A program made the translations under genes and the position numbers. Positions 34,901 to 45,387 of a stretch of 64,000 bases of DNA are shown piece after piece. The notes under the pieces are model-generated. The model had not been told where the DNA came from. It saw only the letters and a program-made list of their open reading frames with translations, and ran no database searches. Source of the DNA: Bacillus sp. KH172YL63 (GTDB lineage Bacteria > Bacillota > Bacilli > Bacillales > Bacillaceae_B). Where the stretch lies: contig NZ_AP022842.1 in NCBI RefSeq assembly GCF_011398925.1, positions 4,187,701 through 4,251,700 on the forward strand, given 5' to 3'. The first letter of the stretch is position 1. The number at the start of each line of letters is the position of its first letter.

Positions 34901-35209
34901 TTATCCTCCGAATCCACCTTTAGAGCCGCTGCCGATTCCAGATTTATAGCTTTTGGAATAGGATTTGTAGCTTGAGAAATTTTTCAGCTTGGATTTGTTT
35001 TTAAACATTTTACCGGCAAAGTAATAGTAGCCGAAATGGGATGAGCGGTCGTCATCGCAGTAGTAGGTTCCGCTTTCATCATCCCAGTCCCAGTCGTCAC
35101 AGTCGACGTCGGTCGGTTCAGGCGGAAGGTCCTGATTGCCGCAGCCGCTGACTGATATGGCCATGACGGATGCTGCCACGCCCGCCATCATTTTCTTCGT
35201 TTTGTTCAT
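34901..35209 (-). CDS. Small lipoprotein with acidic middle and Ser/Lys/Gly tail
   Basis: This 102-residue protein has a lipoprotein signal peptide with lipobox SVSGC (Cys at about residue 23). An Asp/Trp-rich segment with two more cysteines (DVDCDDWDWDD and TYYCDDD) follows, and a low-complexity basic tail ends in GSGSKGGFGG. Size and tail recall YjfM/YgiB (DUF1190) lipoproteins that accompany YjfC/YgiC ligases. It overlaps the upstream gene by 4 bp (ATGA) and precedes the ATP-grasp gene by 1 bp. The tail could be the site modified by that ligase; this is inference. Confidence 0.7.
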   Translation of the reverse strand: MNKTKKMMAGVAASVMAISVSGCGNQDLPPEPTDVDCDDWDWDDESGTYYCDDDRSSHFGYYYFAGKMFKNKSKLKNFSSYKSYSKSYKSGIGSGSKGGFGG

Positions 35210-35700
35210 GTCGTTTCCTCCTCTAGCTTATATCCCGTTGCATTGACGTACAGTATATACACATAGCGATCTTCATCGATTTCAGCTGAATCCCGTTCCC
35301 ATTCCACTCCGTCTATATAGGAATAAACCGATCCGATGACACTTAAAATTTCCAGGTGATGATCATGATGTTCGATTTTTAAAATGGGATGATTTTTGCG
35401 CGGATTCAGTTCACGGATCTCAAGGATGAGTCCTTCCGGAGGAAACAGTGGGTCGTTCAAAGGTTCTTCCTCGTACACTTCAACGTACAGGATGAATACG
35501 TTCCCCTCTACCGCTGATGACAGCTGACGGTAAGTGACGCCTTCTTTGATGAAGAATTCACATTCCCTCCTGGCAAGGATCTGTTCCAACTCGATCGCTG
35601 GATAGTGGTAAATCGGTTCAAAGGTATCGTTCCCTTTTTTCAATCGATATTCGAGTACCGGTTCCTTCATATAGTCTTGAGCCCCCAACATTGTTTTCAT
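35206..35700 (-). CDS. Uncharacterised protein at the head of the yjfC-like operon
   Basis: The 164-residue soluble product is rich in Glu, Tyr and beta-prone segments and shows no motif that I recognise; a relation to YjfK/DUF2491 or DUF4178 proteins, which occur in similar loci, is possible. The start is unsure: ATG 35700 has no clear ribosome site, and ATGs at residues 4 and 11 are alternatives. It overlaps the lipoprotein gene by 4 bp and is divergent from the K+ channel gene. Confidence 0.6.
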   Translation of the reverse strand: MKTMLGAQDYMKEPVLEYRLKKGNDTFEPIYHYPAIELEQILARRECEFFIKEGVTYRQLSSAVEGNVFILYVEVYEEEPLNDPLFPPEGLILEIRELNPRKNHPILKIEHHDHHLEILSVIGSVYSYIDGVEWERDSAEIDEDRYVYILYVNATGYKLEEETT

Positions 35701-35791
35701 TACTTTATACGGCCCCCGTATGGAAAAGGTTTCATTTCCCCGAAGTTCATTGGTATGATTGAACTATGATGACTAAATAAGGAGGGGTTAT

Positions 35792-36814
35792 ATGATTATT
35801 TTCCACAGGCTTTGGAAACAGATTACGAAGATGGACTTCGGTTTTATCTTTCTATTATCCCTGATTATCATCCTGTTTGGAACCTTTGGCAGCCATTTTT
35901 TGGAGCCTGAGACGTTCCCAACCCTTTTTGACGGGTTCTGGTGGACGATGACAACGTTGACCACGGTCGGATATGGGGATTATTTTCCCGTTTCGGTCGA
36001 GGGAAGGATGCTTGGGATTTTCCTATTCATCTTCGGGATCGGCATCATCGGGGTGTTGATCAGTAAAACGGTCGATTCGATCACTACGTTCCAAAAATTC
36101 AAGAGGGAGGGAAAGCTAGTGTATACATATGAAAATCATTATATTTATATCAACTGGTCGAAGAAAACGGCGAGGGCCATCGAGGAGATTCTCGCCCATG
36201 TGCCGGAAGCGGAAATTGTCCTCATTGATACCCTGCCTGTCACGCCGATCGAGCATGATCAGGTCCATTTCATCCAGGGGGATCCGTCTGATGAAACCAT
36301 TCTCTTGAAGGCAAATATTTTTGAAGCGAAACGGGTGGCGATCTTTTCTGATTCGAAGATTGATGACCCTTCCCTGGTGGACGGGAAGACCCTGTTGATT
36401 GCGTCAGCCGTCGAGGGATTATCGAAAACCCACGGCAGGGAAGTCCATACGATCGTGGAAGTGTCTGAGGACCGGCATATCTCAAAATTCCAGCACGTAT
36501 CCGTTGAAGACTTTATCCTGTCCAATGATTCTGTCTCCCTGCTGATGGCAAAAGCGACCCTTCATCCCGGGACGACGAACCTGTTCAGGCAGCTGCTCAG
36601 TAAACGGTACGGAAACAACATCCACGAATTCCACGTGAAGGATCATTGGAAAACGATCAAGCAGGCATCGGAAGAACTACTTGAACAAGGGGCCATCCTC
36701 CTCGCTGTGAACGATAATATGGATTTCACAGATGCGATGAACCGGGAGCTCGAAAGTGAAGACATTCTCTATGTCGTGTGTCATGACCGGGTGTTTGAAC
36801 AATTGAATCAATAA
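35792..36814 (+). CDS. YugO-like potassium channel with TrkA-N regulatory domain
   Basis: This 340-residue protein has two membrane helices around a pore loop with the selectivity filter TVGYGD (residues 58-63). A cytosolic RCK/TrkA-N domain (about 110-335) has a degenerate nucleotide-binding start. Size and layout match YugO of B. subtilis. AGGAGG lies 6 bases before ATG 35792. It diverges from the YjfC-like operon. Channels of this kind commonly occur with DUF350 and YjfC genes, suggesting one functional module. Confidence 0.88.
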   Translation: MIIFHRLWKQITKMDFGFIFLLSLIIILFGTFGSHFLEPETFPTLFDGFWWTMTTLTTVGYGDYFPVSVEGRMLGIFLFIFGIGIIGVLISKTVDSITTFQKFKREGKLVYTYENHYIYINWSKKTARAIEEILAHVPEAEIVLIDTLPVTPIEHDQVHFIQGDPSDETILLKANIFEAKRVAIFSDSKIDDPSLVDGKTLLIASAVEGLSKTHGREVHTIVEVSEDRHISKFQHVSVEDFILSNDSVSLLMAKATLHPGTTNLFRQLLSKRYGNNIHEFHVKDHWKTIKQASEELLEQGAILLAVNDNMDFTDAMNRELESEDILYVVCHDRVFEQLNQ

Positions 36815-36816
36815 AA

Positions 36817-36852
36817 AAACGCTTAGCCTTTAAACGTAAGGCTAAGCGTTTT
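36817..36852. terminator. Bidirectional terminator between K+ channel and purA
   Basis: AAAACGCTTAGCCTT and AAGGCTAAGCGTTTT form a 14-15-bp stem with A and T tracts on both sides. Confidence 0.88.
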
Positions 36853-36862
36853 GTTTATGGAT

Positions 36863-38155
36863 TTAGTTCGGGCTCCATACGCTGCGCACGACATTTGTTT
36901 GCGAGCGGTCAGGACCGACCGAGAAGATGGAAAGCGGGATTCCTGTCAATTGAGATACACGCTCCAAGTAGTGGCGTGCATTTTCAGGAAGATCCGTCAG
37001 CGTCTTGCATCCAGTGATATCTTCGTTCCAGCCTGGAAGCTCTTCATACACAGGCTCACAGTCAGCAAGGATGTTCAGGTTCGCCGGGAATTCTTCAATG
37101 ACTTCACCTTTGTACTTGTAAGCAACACAGATTTTCAGCGTTTCGATACCTGTTAATACGTCGATCGAGTTCAATGAAAGATCTGTTAATCCACTCACAC
37201 GGCGGGCATGGCGTACAACAACGCTGTCAAACCAGCCGACACGGCGGGCACGTCCTGTTGTTGTTCCGTACTCACGGCCTACTTCACGGATCTGATCACC
37301 GATTTCATTCGTCAATTCAGTAGGGAAAGGTCCGTCCCCTACACGCGTTGTGTAAGCTTTGGAAACGCCGACTACGTGGTTGATCTTGGTTGGGCCGACA
37401 CCGGAACCGATTGTCACGCCTCCTGCTACCGGGTTTGAAGATGTAACGAACGGGTATGTACCTTGGTCGATATCAAGCATAACCCCTTGCGCCCCTTCGA
37501 ATAATACGCGGCGGCCGTTATCGATCGCATCGTTTAAGACAACGGATGTGTCGACAACGTAATGCTTGATCTGCTGACCGTACTCATAGTATTCCTCAAG
37601 GATGTCTTCAATGTTGAAGCCTTCTGTTTCATAGAACTTTTCAAAAAGGCGGTTCTTTTCTTCCAGATTGCGTGCAAGCTTCTCTTCGAACGACTGGCGA
37701 TCAAGAAGATCTGCGATACGGATTCCGACACGAGCGGCTTTATCCATATAAGCAGGACCGATTCCTTTTTTCGTTGTACCGATCTTGTTGGCACCTTTAC
37801 GCTCTTCATCGATTTCATCCAGTTTCAAGTGGTATGGAAGAATCACGTGTGCACGGTTGCTGATTCGTAGATTGTCTGTTTTCACATCGCGGTCGTGAAG
37901 ATATTTCAACTCTTTCACAAGCGCTTTTGGATCAACAACCATCCCATTACCGATGACGGATGTTTTTTCATTATAGAAAATACCTGATGGAATTAAATGT
38001 AATTTATATGTTTCACCGTCAAACTTAATTGTATGACCCGCATTGTTCCCACCTTGGTAACGTGCGATCACTTCTGCATGTTCAGAAAGGAAGTCAGTGA
38101 TCTTTCCTTTTCCTTCGTCTCCCCATTGTGTACCTACTACTACTACTGAAGACAT
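36863..38155 (-). CDS. purA: Adenylosuccinate synthetase
   Basis: The 430-residue enzyme joins IMP and aspartate with GTP to give adenylosuccinate, the first AMP-specific step. Visible are GDEGKGKI at the start (GTP loop), NAGHT (about 37-41), a central [19 protein letters not shown] and the RVGWFD motif. Length equals the B. subtilis enzyme. ATG 38155 follows GGAGGTG by 6 bases; an upstream in-frame GTG is not needed. A PurR-like operator lies at 38241-38280. Confidence 0.97.
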   Translation of the reverse strand: MSSVVVVGTQWGDEGKGKITDFLSEHAEVIARYQGGNNAGHTIKFDGETYKLHLIPSGIFYNEKTSVIGNGMVVDPKALVKELKYLHDRDVKTDNLRISNRAHVILPYHLKLDEIDEERKGANKIGTTKKGIGPAYMDKAARVGIRIADLLDRQSFEEKLARNLEEKNRLFEKFYETEGFNIEDILEEYYEYGQQIKHYVVDTSVVLNDAIDNGRRVLFEGAQGVMLDIDQGTYPFVTSSNPVAGGVTIGSGVGPTKINHVVGVSKAYTTRVGDGPFPTELTNEIGDQIREVGREYGTTTGRARRVGWFDSVVVRHARRVSGLTDLSLNSIDVLTGIETLKICVAYKYKGEVIEEFPANLNILADCEPVYEELPGWNEDITGCKTLTDLPENARHYLERVSQLTGIPLSIFSVGPDRSQTNVVRSVWSPN

Positions 38156-38240
38156 ATTAAGCACCTCCGACGGGAATTAGTATTCCCTCTTTTATCAAAC
38201 AAACTCATTCTATCAACACTAAAAAGGAAAGTCAATCAAA

Positions 38241-38280
38241 ACACGAACATTCATATAGGTAATTGTGTTTATGTTCGTGT
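38241..38280. promoter_or_regulatory. PurR-type paired PurBox
   Basis: ACACGAACAT (38241-38250) and ATGTTCGTGT (38271-38280) are a perfect 10-bp inverted repeat containing the CGAAC / GTTCG core of Bacillus PurBoxes, with a 20-base gap. It lies about 85 bp upstream of purA, a PurR target in B. subtilis. The rest of 38165-38466 shows no gene. Confidence 0.75.
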
Positions 38281-38466
38281 AATTACGCACTTCCTGCTAT
38301 TTAAAATCCTTATTTCAGAAAAAATATATAGGACTAATCCGCGTATCTTAAAAAATGGACAGGAGGACCTGCCTAATAGATTATCTGGCGCAATGTTCAT
38401 TCTTTTGCTAATCTAAAATAAGCATTTTGAATTTTACATACAATTGAATATCGAGGTGACCATCAA

Positions 38467-40191
38467 ATGATCAAACGTTTTTTCAGCTATTACCGTCCCC
38501 ACCGGCGGCTTTTTTACCTTGATTTTGCCTGTGCCGTGCTGGTCGGATTGTTGGAGCTCGGCTTTCCGATCGCCGTTTCCTGGTTCATTGATTCATTGCT
38601 GCCAGAAGGGAATTGGGCGACGATCCTGTCGGTTTCAGCGGGACTGCTCGTGCTGTACTTACTGAGCTCGAGTATGCAGTTCGTTGTGAACTATTGGGGG
38701 CATAAGCTCGGGATCAATATCGAGACCGATATGAGGCGGGAGCTGTTCCATCATGTGCAAAGGCAATCGTTCCGCTTCTTTGATAACACGAAAACCGGAC
38801 ATATCATGAGCCGGGTGACAAATGACTTGATGGATATCGGGGAGCTTGCCCACCATGGTCCGGAAGATCTGTTCATTGCCGTCATGACCTTTGTCGGGGC
38901 ATTTTGGATCATGCTCAGCATCAATGTGGAGCTTGCACTGGTTGCGATCATCATTGTCCCGTTCCTGATCTGGCTTATTTCATACTCGAATATTAAGATG
39001 AACGCAGCCTGGACGAAGATGTACGGAAATATCGCCGACGTCAACAGCCGGGTCGAGGACAGCGTGTCAGGTGCCCGTGTCGTTCAATCATTCACAAATG
39101 AGTCGTATGAAATGGAGCGCTTCAACGAAAACAATCAGTTCTTCCGCACAACCAAACTGAAAGCCTATAATGTGATGAGCGTGAACCTGTCAGGCATTTA
39201 TATCACCACACGCCTGATGACGCTGGTCATCCTCGTGTACGGGGCATGGCTGAGTTTCTCAGGTGCGTTGTCCTACGGGGAGCTTGTGGCATTCATCCTG
39301 TATATCAATGTCCTGTTCAAGCCGATTGATAAAATCTCTGCCCTTCTTGAGCTTTATCCGAAGGGGATGGCAGGCTTCAAACGTTTCACTGAGCTCATGG
39401 ATATGGAGCCTGATATCAAAAACCGGCCAGATGCCATCGATATCCCGACATTCAAGGGGGATATTTCTTTTAACAATGTGACGTTCGGCTATGAGCCGGA
39501 CCGGCCGATCCTTACCGATATGTCCTTTACGATTCAATCAGGGCAGACCGTCGCTTTTGTCGGACCTTCCGGCGCTGGGAAGACGACGATCTGTTCATTG
39601 ATTCCCCGCTTCTACGACATCGAACGGGGCGCCATCACCATCGACGGGATCGATATCCGGGACATGACGAAGGAGTCCCTGCGCTCACACATCGGAATCG
39701 TTCAGCAGGATGTGTTCCTCTTCACCGGCACGCTCCGTGAAAATATTGCGTACGGGAATCTTCATGCCACACAGGAAGAAATAGAGGAAGCGACAAGGCG
39801 TGCACACCTGACCGATCTTCTTTCATCCCTTCCGGACGGATACGATACCCAAATCGGGGAAAGGGGACTGAAGCTGTCTGGCGGTCAAAAGCAGCGCTTG
39901 TCGATCGCCCGGATGTTCCTGAAGAATCCCCGGATTCTGATTCTTGATGAAGCCACTTCCGCCCTCGATACAGAAACGGAAGCAATCATCCAGGAAGCGT
40001 TGAATGAACTGGCGAAGGACAGGACCACCCTTGTGATCGCCCACAGGCTGGCGACGATCCGAAAAGCCGACCGGATCCTCGTCGTCACGGAAAACGGGAT
40101 TGCAGAAGATGGGACCCATGAAGAATTATTGGCAAATGAAGACGGCATCTTTACAAGGCTTCATGCCCATCAGCATGCCACCATCCTCTAA
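38467..40191 (+). CDS. ABC-type exporter (fused membrane and ATPase half-transporter)
   Basis: This 574-residue half-transporter has six membrane helices (about residues 15-300) and a C-terminal ATPase. The ATPase shows Walker A GPSGAGKTT (about 363-371), signature KLSGGQKQR (about 466-474), Walker B ILILDEATSALD (about 484-495) and H-loop IAHR. It would work as a homodimer or with a partner encoded elsewhere; substrate unknown (lipid or drug type). ATG 38467 is preceded by GAGGTGACC. Single gene. Confidence 0.88.
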   Translation: MIKRFFSYYRPHRRLFYLDFACAVLVGLLELGFPIAVSWFIDSLLPEGNWATILSVSAGLLVLYLLSSSMQFVVNYWGHKLGINIETDMRRELFHHVQRQSFRFFDNTKTGHIMSRVTNDLMDIGELAHHGPEDLFIAVMTFVGAFWIMLSINVELALVAIIIVPFLIWLISYSNIKMNAAWTKMYGNIADVNSRVEDSVSGARVVQSFTNESYEMERFNENNQFFRTTKLKAYNVMSVNLSGIYITTRLMTLVILVYGAWLSFSGALSYGELVAFILYINVLFKPIDKISALLELYPKGMAGFKRFTELMDMEPDIKNRPDAIDIPTFKGDISFNNVTFGYEPDRPILTDMSFTIQSGQTVAFVGPSGAGKTTICSLIPRFYDIERGAITIDGIDIRDMTKESLRSHIGIVQQDVFLFTGTLRENIAYGNLHATQEEIEEATRRAHLTDLLSSLPDGYDTQIGERGLKLSGGQKQRLSIARMFLKNPRILILDEATSALDTETEAIIQEALNELAKDRTTLVIAHRLATIRKADRILVVTENGIAEDGTHEELLANEDGIFTRLHAHQHATIL

Positions 40192-40195
40192 GCAA

Positions 40196-40229
40196 AAAAA
40201 TCCAAGTCCCTTGAGGGGCTTGGATTTTT
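40196..40229. terminator. Bidirectional terminator between the ABC exporter and dnaB
   Basis: AAAAATCCAAG(T)CCC TTGA GGGG(C)TTGGATTTTT, with A/T tracts on both sides, separates convergent genes. Confidence 0.88.
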
Positions 40230-40231
40230 CA

Positions 40232-41584
40232 TTATGCCGGAGCGTCATCAAAGCGGCGCTCGAGATTCACGAATTTATTGTATTCCTTCACGAAGGCAAG
40301 CGACACGTTCCCGACCGGGCCGTTACGCTGCTTGGCGATGATGATTTCGATGATGTTCTTGTTCTCCGCTTCTTTGTCATAATAGTCTTCACGGTATAAG
40401 AATGCGACAATATCCGCATCCTGCTCGATACTTCCCGACTCACGGATATCAGACATCATCGGACGCTTATCCTGACGCTGCTCCACGCCACGGGAGAGCT
40501 GTGATAAGGCGATGACGGGAACCTGCAGTTCACGTGCAAGCCCTTTTAAAGAACGGGAGATTTCAGAAACTTCCTGCTGACGGTTCTCCCCTGAACGTCC
40601 GCTACCCTGGATCAGCTGCAGGTAGTCAATGAGGATCATGCCAAGGCCGTGCTCTTGAGCGAGGCGGCGGCATTTGGAACGGATTTCCCCCACCTTGATC
40701 CCCGGGGTATCATCAATATAAATACCGGCGTTGGACAAGCTTCCCATCGCCATGGTCAGCTTTCTCCAGTCCTCGTCGGTCAAATCCCCTGTACGGAGGT
40801 TTTGGGCGTTGATGTTGCCTTCTGCACAAAGCATACGCATGACGAGCTGTTCTGCCCCCATCTCAAGGGAGAAGATCGCGACATTCTCTTTCGCCTTGAC
40901 CGCTACGTTCTGTGCGATGTTCAGGGCGAAGGCTGTCTTACCCATGGAAGGACGGGCTCCGACGATGATCAGATCATTTCGCTGGAATCCGGCCGTCATA
41001 TGGTCGAGGTCTGCGAATCCGGTGGAAATACCGGTGACGTCACCTTTTCGGTTGGTCAAGGTTTCAATATTATCATACGTCCTCACCAAGACGTCCTTGA
41101 TATTATGGAAGGCTCCTGCATTTTTCCGCTGGGCGACTTCCATGATATTCTTTTCCGCTTCACTGAGCAGGCTGTCAACTTCATCTTCACGGGCGTACCC
41201 GTCTGAAGCGATATCTGTAGCGGTACGAATCAATCTCCGCAACAACGATTTCTCTTCGACGATCTTGGCGTAATACTCGATATTGGCAGCGGTCGGAACA
41301 GAAGCAGCAAGCTCACTGAGGTAAGCGACCCCGCCTACATCTTCAAGCTCTTTCGCTGCCGCCAGTTCCTCCGTCACCGTAATTAAGTCGACGGCTTTTC
41401 CGCCGTCTCCCAGATTCAACATGACGTTATAGATCTTCTGATGAGAATGACGATAGAAATCTTCTGGAATCAAGATTTCAGACGTAGTCGTCAACGCGCT
41501 CGGCTCTAAGAAAATAGCACCTAATACCGCTTGTTCGGCCTCAATATTCTGAGGTGGAACCCGGTCCTGGAACATTTCATTCAT
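40232..41584 (-). CDS. dnaB: Replicative DNA helicase
   Basis: The 450-residue hexameric helicase (called DnaC in B. subtilis) unwinds DNA at the fork. It has the N-terminal primase-interacting domain, a linker, and the RecA-like core with Walker A GARPSMGKTAFALN (about residues 208-221), Walker B MILIDYLQLI (about 312-321), and the C-terminal VAFLYREDYYD. GGGAGG lies upstream of ATG 41584. It follows gdpP-rplI in the same direction. Confidence 0.96.
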   Translation of the reverse strand: MNEMFQDRVPPQNIEAEQAVLGAIFLEPSALTTTSEILIPEDFYRHSHQKIYNVMLNLGDGGKAVDLITVTEELAAAKELEDVGGVAYLSELAASVPTAANIEYYAKIVEEKSLLRRLIRTATDIASDGYAREDEVDSLLSEAEKNIMEVAQRKNAGAFHNIKDVLVRTYDNIETLTNRKGDVTGISTGFADLDHMTAGFQRNDLIIVGARPSMGKTAFALNIAQNVAVKAKENVAIFSLEMGAEQLVMRMLCAEGNINAQNLRTGDLTDEDWRKLTMAMGSLSNAGIYIDDTPGIKVGEIRSKCRRLAQEHGLGMILIDYLQLIQGSGRSGENRQQEVSEISRSLKGLARELQVPVIALSQLSRGVEQRQDKRPMMSDIRESGSIEQDADIVAFLYREDYYDKEAENKNIIEIIIAKQRNGPVGNVSLAFVKEYNKFVNLERRFDDAPA

Positions 41585-41646
41585 CTATGCATAAACCTCC
41601 CTTGCTTTCTTCTATCTATATCAATATGATTTCTAGTTCTACCGAA

Positions 41647-41682
41647 AAAATGTGATCAGGATAAGAATCCAGATCACATTTT
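41647..41682 (-). terminator. Terminator after rplI
   Basis: AAAATGTGATC and GATCACATTTT flank a second pairing GGAT / ATCC and end in TTTTTT on the minus strand. Confidence 0.85.
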
Positions 41683-41757
41683 ACTATCAAGCTATATTCA
41701 TTTTAACATGTTTTGTCGCAAAATGATGTTACCAAATTTCGTATATTGAGTGGAAAA

Positions 41758-42204
41758 CTATTCTTCCGATACGTGTACCTTCAATGTTGCAGACACATCT
41801 GTGTGCAGTTTCACAGGAACATTTGTGTATCCGAGGGTGCGGATTGCATCGTTCATTTCAATCTTTCGCTTGTCGATTTTAATGTCATGAGCCTTTTTCA
41901 TCTCATCGGCAATCTGCTTGCTTGTGATGGAACCGAATAAACGGCCGCCTTCACCAGACTTCGCTTTCATCTCGACCGTCAGTTCTTCCAACGTCGCTTT
42001 CAGCTTCTTCGCTTCCTCAAGCTCTTCCTGGGCGATTTGCTTTTCTTTCTTCTTCTGCCCTTCAAGTTGACCCATATTGGCATTTGTTGCTTCTACAGCC
42101 AGGCCTTTTTTCAATAAAAAGTTATGAGCATAGCCGTCCGCTACGTTCTTCACTTCACCTTTTTTGCCTTTACCTTTTACGTCTTTCAAGAAAATGACTT
42201 TCAT
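41758..42204 (-). CDS. rplI: 50S ribosomal protein L9
   Basis: The 148-residue bL9 has the typical opening [21 protein letters not shown], a long central helix rich in Lys and Glu, and the C-terminal domain with [10 protein letters not shown]. Its start overlaps the gdpP stop (ATGA), the usual Bacillus arrangement. Confidence 0.97.
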   Translation of the reverse strand: MKVIFLKDVKGKGKKGEVKNVADGYAHNFLLKKGLAVEATNANMGQLEGQKKKEKQIAQEELEEAKKLKATLEELTVEMKAKSGEGGRLFGSITSKQIADEMKKAHDIKIDKRKIEMNDAIRTLGYTNVPVKLHTDVSATLKVHVSEE

Positions 42205-44174
42205 ATCTCTTTTCTCCCTTCAAAATAATCATTTAATGCATCTTTCAACTGTTCTTCCGCCTCCAGCACAGACATCTGCTGGAGCTGGGTGGCCGCGTTG
42301 GTCAAATGACCTCCGCCGTTCAGGTTTTCCATGATGATCTGAACGTTCACGTCACCTAATGAGCGGGCACTGATCCCGACCGTTTCAGGATCACGCTTCG
42401 AAATGACAAAGGACGCAATCACTTCATCCATCGTCAATAACGTATCCGCCGCCTGGGCGATGAGGACCGGATCATAAATGACATCTTCCTCCGCTTTGGC
42501 GATTGCCACTCCTTCACGGAAAAATACCACCGATTCGATCAATCGGGAACGCTTAATATACGTATCGACATCTTCCTTCAGGAATTTCTGAACGAGCACG
42601 GTATCCGCCCCTTGCGCCCTTAAATAGGATGCGGCATCAAATGTCCGCGAACCCGTCCTGAGCGTGAAGCTCTTCGTGTCGACAATGATCCCTGCAAGGA
42701 GCGACGTCGCTTCAAGCATCGTGATCTTCTCGTGCTTCGGCTGATACTCCAGCAGTTCCGTCACAAGCTCCGCAGTCGAAGAAGCGTACGGCTCCATATA
42801 CACGAGTAGGGGATTTTTGATAAAGTCTTCTCCCCGGCGATGATGGTCGATGACAACGACTTTGTCCACTTTGTTTAATAACTTCTCTTCAATGACCAGA
42901 GAAGGCTTATGCGTATCGACGACGACGAGTAATGTATCATCAGTCGCCATCTCAAGTGCTTCTTCCGGGGTGATGAACCGGGTGTGGAGATCTGAATTCG
43001 CCTTAATTTCCTTCATCAGGCGCTTCACCCCGTTGTCGATTTCATTGAAATTCAACACGACGTATCCTTCACGCTGGTTCATCTGAGCCACTTTCCGGAT
43101 CCCGATGGCGGCACCGACCGCATCCATATCAGGATGTTTATGGCCCATAATGATGACTTTGTCACTCTCGATCATGATTTCCTTCAGGGCATGGGAGATG
43201 ACCCTCGCACGCACGCGGGTGCGCTTTTCCATCGGATTAGTCTTTCCGCCGTAGAACTTGACCTTTCCATTGGTCTGCTTGATGGCGACCTGATCCCCGC
43301 CTCGACCTAACGCAAGGTCAAGACTCGACTGGGCGAGCGTCCCGAGTTCAGGAAGGGAGGATACCCCGGTCCCGACCCCGATGCTCAGCGTAAGGGGAAC
43401 ATTCTGCTTGGATGTCGTATCCCGAACGTCATCCAGGATCCCGAACTTTTCCTTCTCAAGCACCTGAAGAATCTTCTCATTGATGACGGCAATGAACCGT
43501 TCAGAAGAGACACGCTTCAAGAACACGCCGTACTCTTTTGCCCACTTATTCAAAATGGACGTCACAAGGCTGTTCAAGCTGCTCCGTGTTTGGTCATCCA
43601 TTCCCTGAGTCAGTTCATCGTAGTTATCCAGGAAGATGATCCCTATATTTGTTCGTTCATCATGATATTGCTTTTCTATTTCTTTCTGTTCTGTCACATC
43701 AAAGAAATAGAGTAACTTTTCCTTGAGCTTCAATACAACATGATACTTTCTCTCATTGATCGTCACAATTTCCGAATCGACTTCCTGCTTGATCAATGGA
43801 ACGAGAGATTCTGCCACGTCGTACAGAGATCTTCCAACGACTGTGTCTTCATTGAAACAAGAGGCCAGAAAAGGGTTTGTCCATTCTATGTAATACTCAT
43901 CATTGATGAGCATGATCCCTATCGGCATCTCCATCAACGCCTCTTCCCCGACGCGCTTGACGCGATAGGATAGCGTGGAGATATATTCCTCTGTTTCTTC
44001 GTGTGACCGTTTCTCAAAGTAAAACGCGAGATAGTACACGCCGCCAAAGACAATCAACCCGATTAACGAAATGATCCATTGGTAAAAGGAAACCGATACT
44101 AACAAAAGAGCTGTTAATATAGCAAGACCGTACAATGGGTAGCGGATCATTCGCTTATTAAAATAAGATGGCAT
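42201..44174 (-). CDS. gdpP: Cyclic-di-AMP phosphodiesterase GdpP
   Basis: This 657-residue membrane enzyme hydrolyses c-di-AMP. It has two N-terminal membrane helices (about residues 10-50), a PAS-like heme domain (about 75-170) and a degenerate GGDEF domain (about 175-305). A DHH-DHHA1 phosphodiesterase follows, with [12 protein letters not shown] (about 345) and VVIDHHRRG (about 420), metal ligands intact. It precedes rplI and dnaB. c-di-AMP controls K+ channels, including classes like the one at 35792. Confidence 0.95.
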   Translation of the reverse strand: MPSYFNKRMIRYPLYGLAILTALLLVSVSFYQWIISLIGLIVFGGVYYLAFYFEKRSHEETEEYISTLSYRVKRVGEEALMEMPIGIMLINDEYYIEWTNPFLASCFNEDTVVGRSLYDVAESLVPLIKQEVDSEIVTINERKYHVVLKLKEKLLYFFDVTEQKEIEKQYHDERTNIGIIFLDNYDELTQGMDDQTRSSLNSLVTSILNKWAKEYGVFLKRVSSERFIAVINEKILQVLEKEKFGILDDVRDTTSKQNVPLTLSIGVGTGVSSLPELGTLAQSSLDLALGRGGDQVAIKQTNGKVKFYGGKTNPMEKRTRVRARVISHALKEIMIESDKVIIMGHKHPDMDAVGAAIGIRKVAQMNQREGYVVLNFNEIDNGVKRLMKEIKANSDLHTRFITPEEALEMATDDTLLVVVDTHKPSLVIEEKLLNKVDKVVVIDHHRRGEDFIKNPLLVYMEPYASSTAELVTELLEYQPKHEKITMLEATSLLAGIIVDTKSFTLRTGSRTFDAASYLRAQGADTVLVQKFLKEDVDTYIKRSRLIESVVFFREGVAIAKAEEDVIYDPVLIAQAADTLLTMDEVIASFVISKRDPETVGISARSLGDVNVQIIMENLNGGGHLTNAATQLQQMSVLEAEEQLKDALNDYFEGRKEI

Positions 44175-44200
44175 GATTTCAGCTCCTGGATCTTAAATTT

Positions 44201-45124
44201 CTATGACTTACGTTGCAGCCGTTGTCTTAGATCAAATCCTAAGTCAATTATACCTAAAATTCGCACGAGATAAAGAAGAGGAATTGAAATGACTGTAATT
44301 AATACCAAAATTCCTTTTGACCAGCCTTTCATATGGGCAAAGAAATACAGGAAAGAAAATCCTTGAACAAGCATCAATGTTTGCAGCACGGACAATACAT
44401 TAAAAAGGGCCGTATATATATAGCTCCCCTTCTCAGGCTGAAGCACCATCGACAGTACGAGAGTGATCAAGTAATACCAAAGGATGCTCTTTGGAAGCTT
44501 CCATTCACGGAACGGCTTGAACACCGGCACTTCCCTGCCCAACCGCTTCATGATCGGGAAATTGACCAAAATAAACACCAGGGCAAGCCCCACACCGATT
44601 CCTACAAACATCGTCGGCAGCAGCGTACGGAACATCTCGATGGCCTGATCCATGCTCTCCACCAGTTCCTTTTCAGGCACCAGTCCGATTTTTTCAAATA
44701 TCGAGATATAAGCGGCCTTCGACTCTGTCACGCTATCTTCTACTATATTAACACCGAAGAACAAAATAGAAAAAACAAAACCAATCACAATATTCAGGAC
44801 GAGCGTCACACTCGCAGCCAGAAACAGCTTCATCTTATCTACCTTTGCCTTCACACACCAGCCTATGACAACACCGGTCGTCGCCACCATAAAGGTGACA
44901 GGGAGTGCAACCAATCCCCCAAACAGAAAAGAAAGTGCCAAGGACCCAAGCAGTACATAGAACGAATTCACTAACGAATACTTAGAACTGAAAAGCATCA
45001 AAGGAAGCGGCAGCACAAAAAACGCCAGCGATCCAATCAGCGGTACATATAAACTCAACAACATCAAAACAGTAAAGATGGCAAGCATCAGCGCGCCTTC
45101 CGTCAACACACGGGGATTCTTCAA
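44201..45124 (-). CDS. yybS: YybS-like DUF2232 membrane protein
   Basis: This 307-residue protein has about eight membrane helices; its location directly before gdpP matches yybS in B. subtilis (DUF2232). Start is TTG 45124 with AAGGAG 8 bases upstream. The family is predicted to be transport-related (ECF-S-like), but no function is established. Upstream is a 520-bp gap with repeat array 2. Confidence 0.85.
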   Translation of the reverse strand: MKNPRVLTEGALMLAIFTVLMLLSLYVPLIGSLAFFVLPLPLMLFSSKYSLVNSFYVLLGSLALSFLFGGLVALPVTFMVATTGVVIGWCVKAKVDKMKLFLAASVTLVLNIVIGFVFSILFFGVNIVEDSVTESKAAYISIFEKIGLVPEKELVESMDQAIEMFRTLLPTMFVGIGVGLALVFILVNFPIMKRLGREVPVFKPFREWKLPKSILWYYLITLVLSMVLQPEKGSYIYTALFNVLSVLQTLMLVQGFSFLYFFAHMKGWSKGILVLITVISIPLLYLVRILGIIDLGFDLRQRLQRKS

Positions 45125-45387
45125 TTAAAACGCTCCTTACGATAAATTCAAAAACATACAATAGCCATATCATATCAATTTTGGTGAGAGATTTCATCTA
45201 AGTGAATCAGGGAGATGTTTTTTGAGGGGGGCGGAGAGGGGATTTGTCTTCGTTGGGGGGATTTTGAGTGGGACGGGGGAATATTCGGTCTTTGTTGAAA
45301 GGGTTTTGCTCATTTTTCTCTATGGTTTCTACTTTTCCTGCGGTATTTTATGAAAATGAAGGCCTTGCCTGGTATCCTCGACCCATT

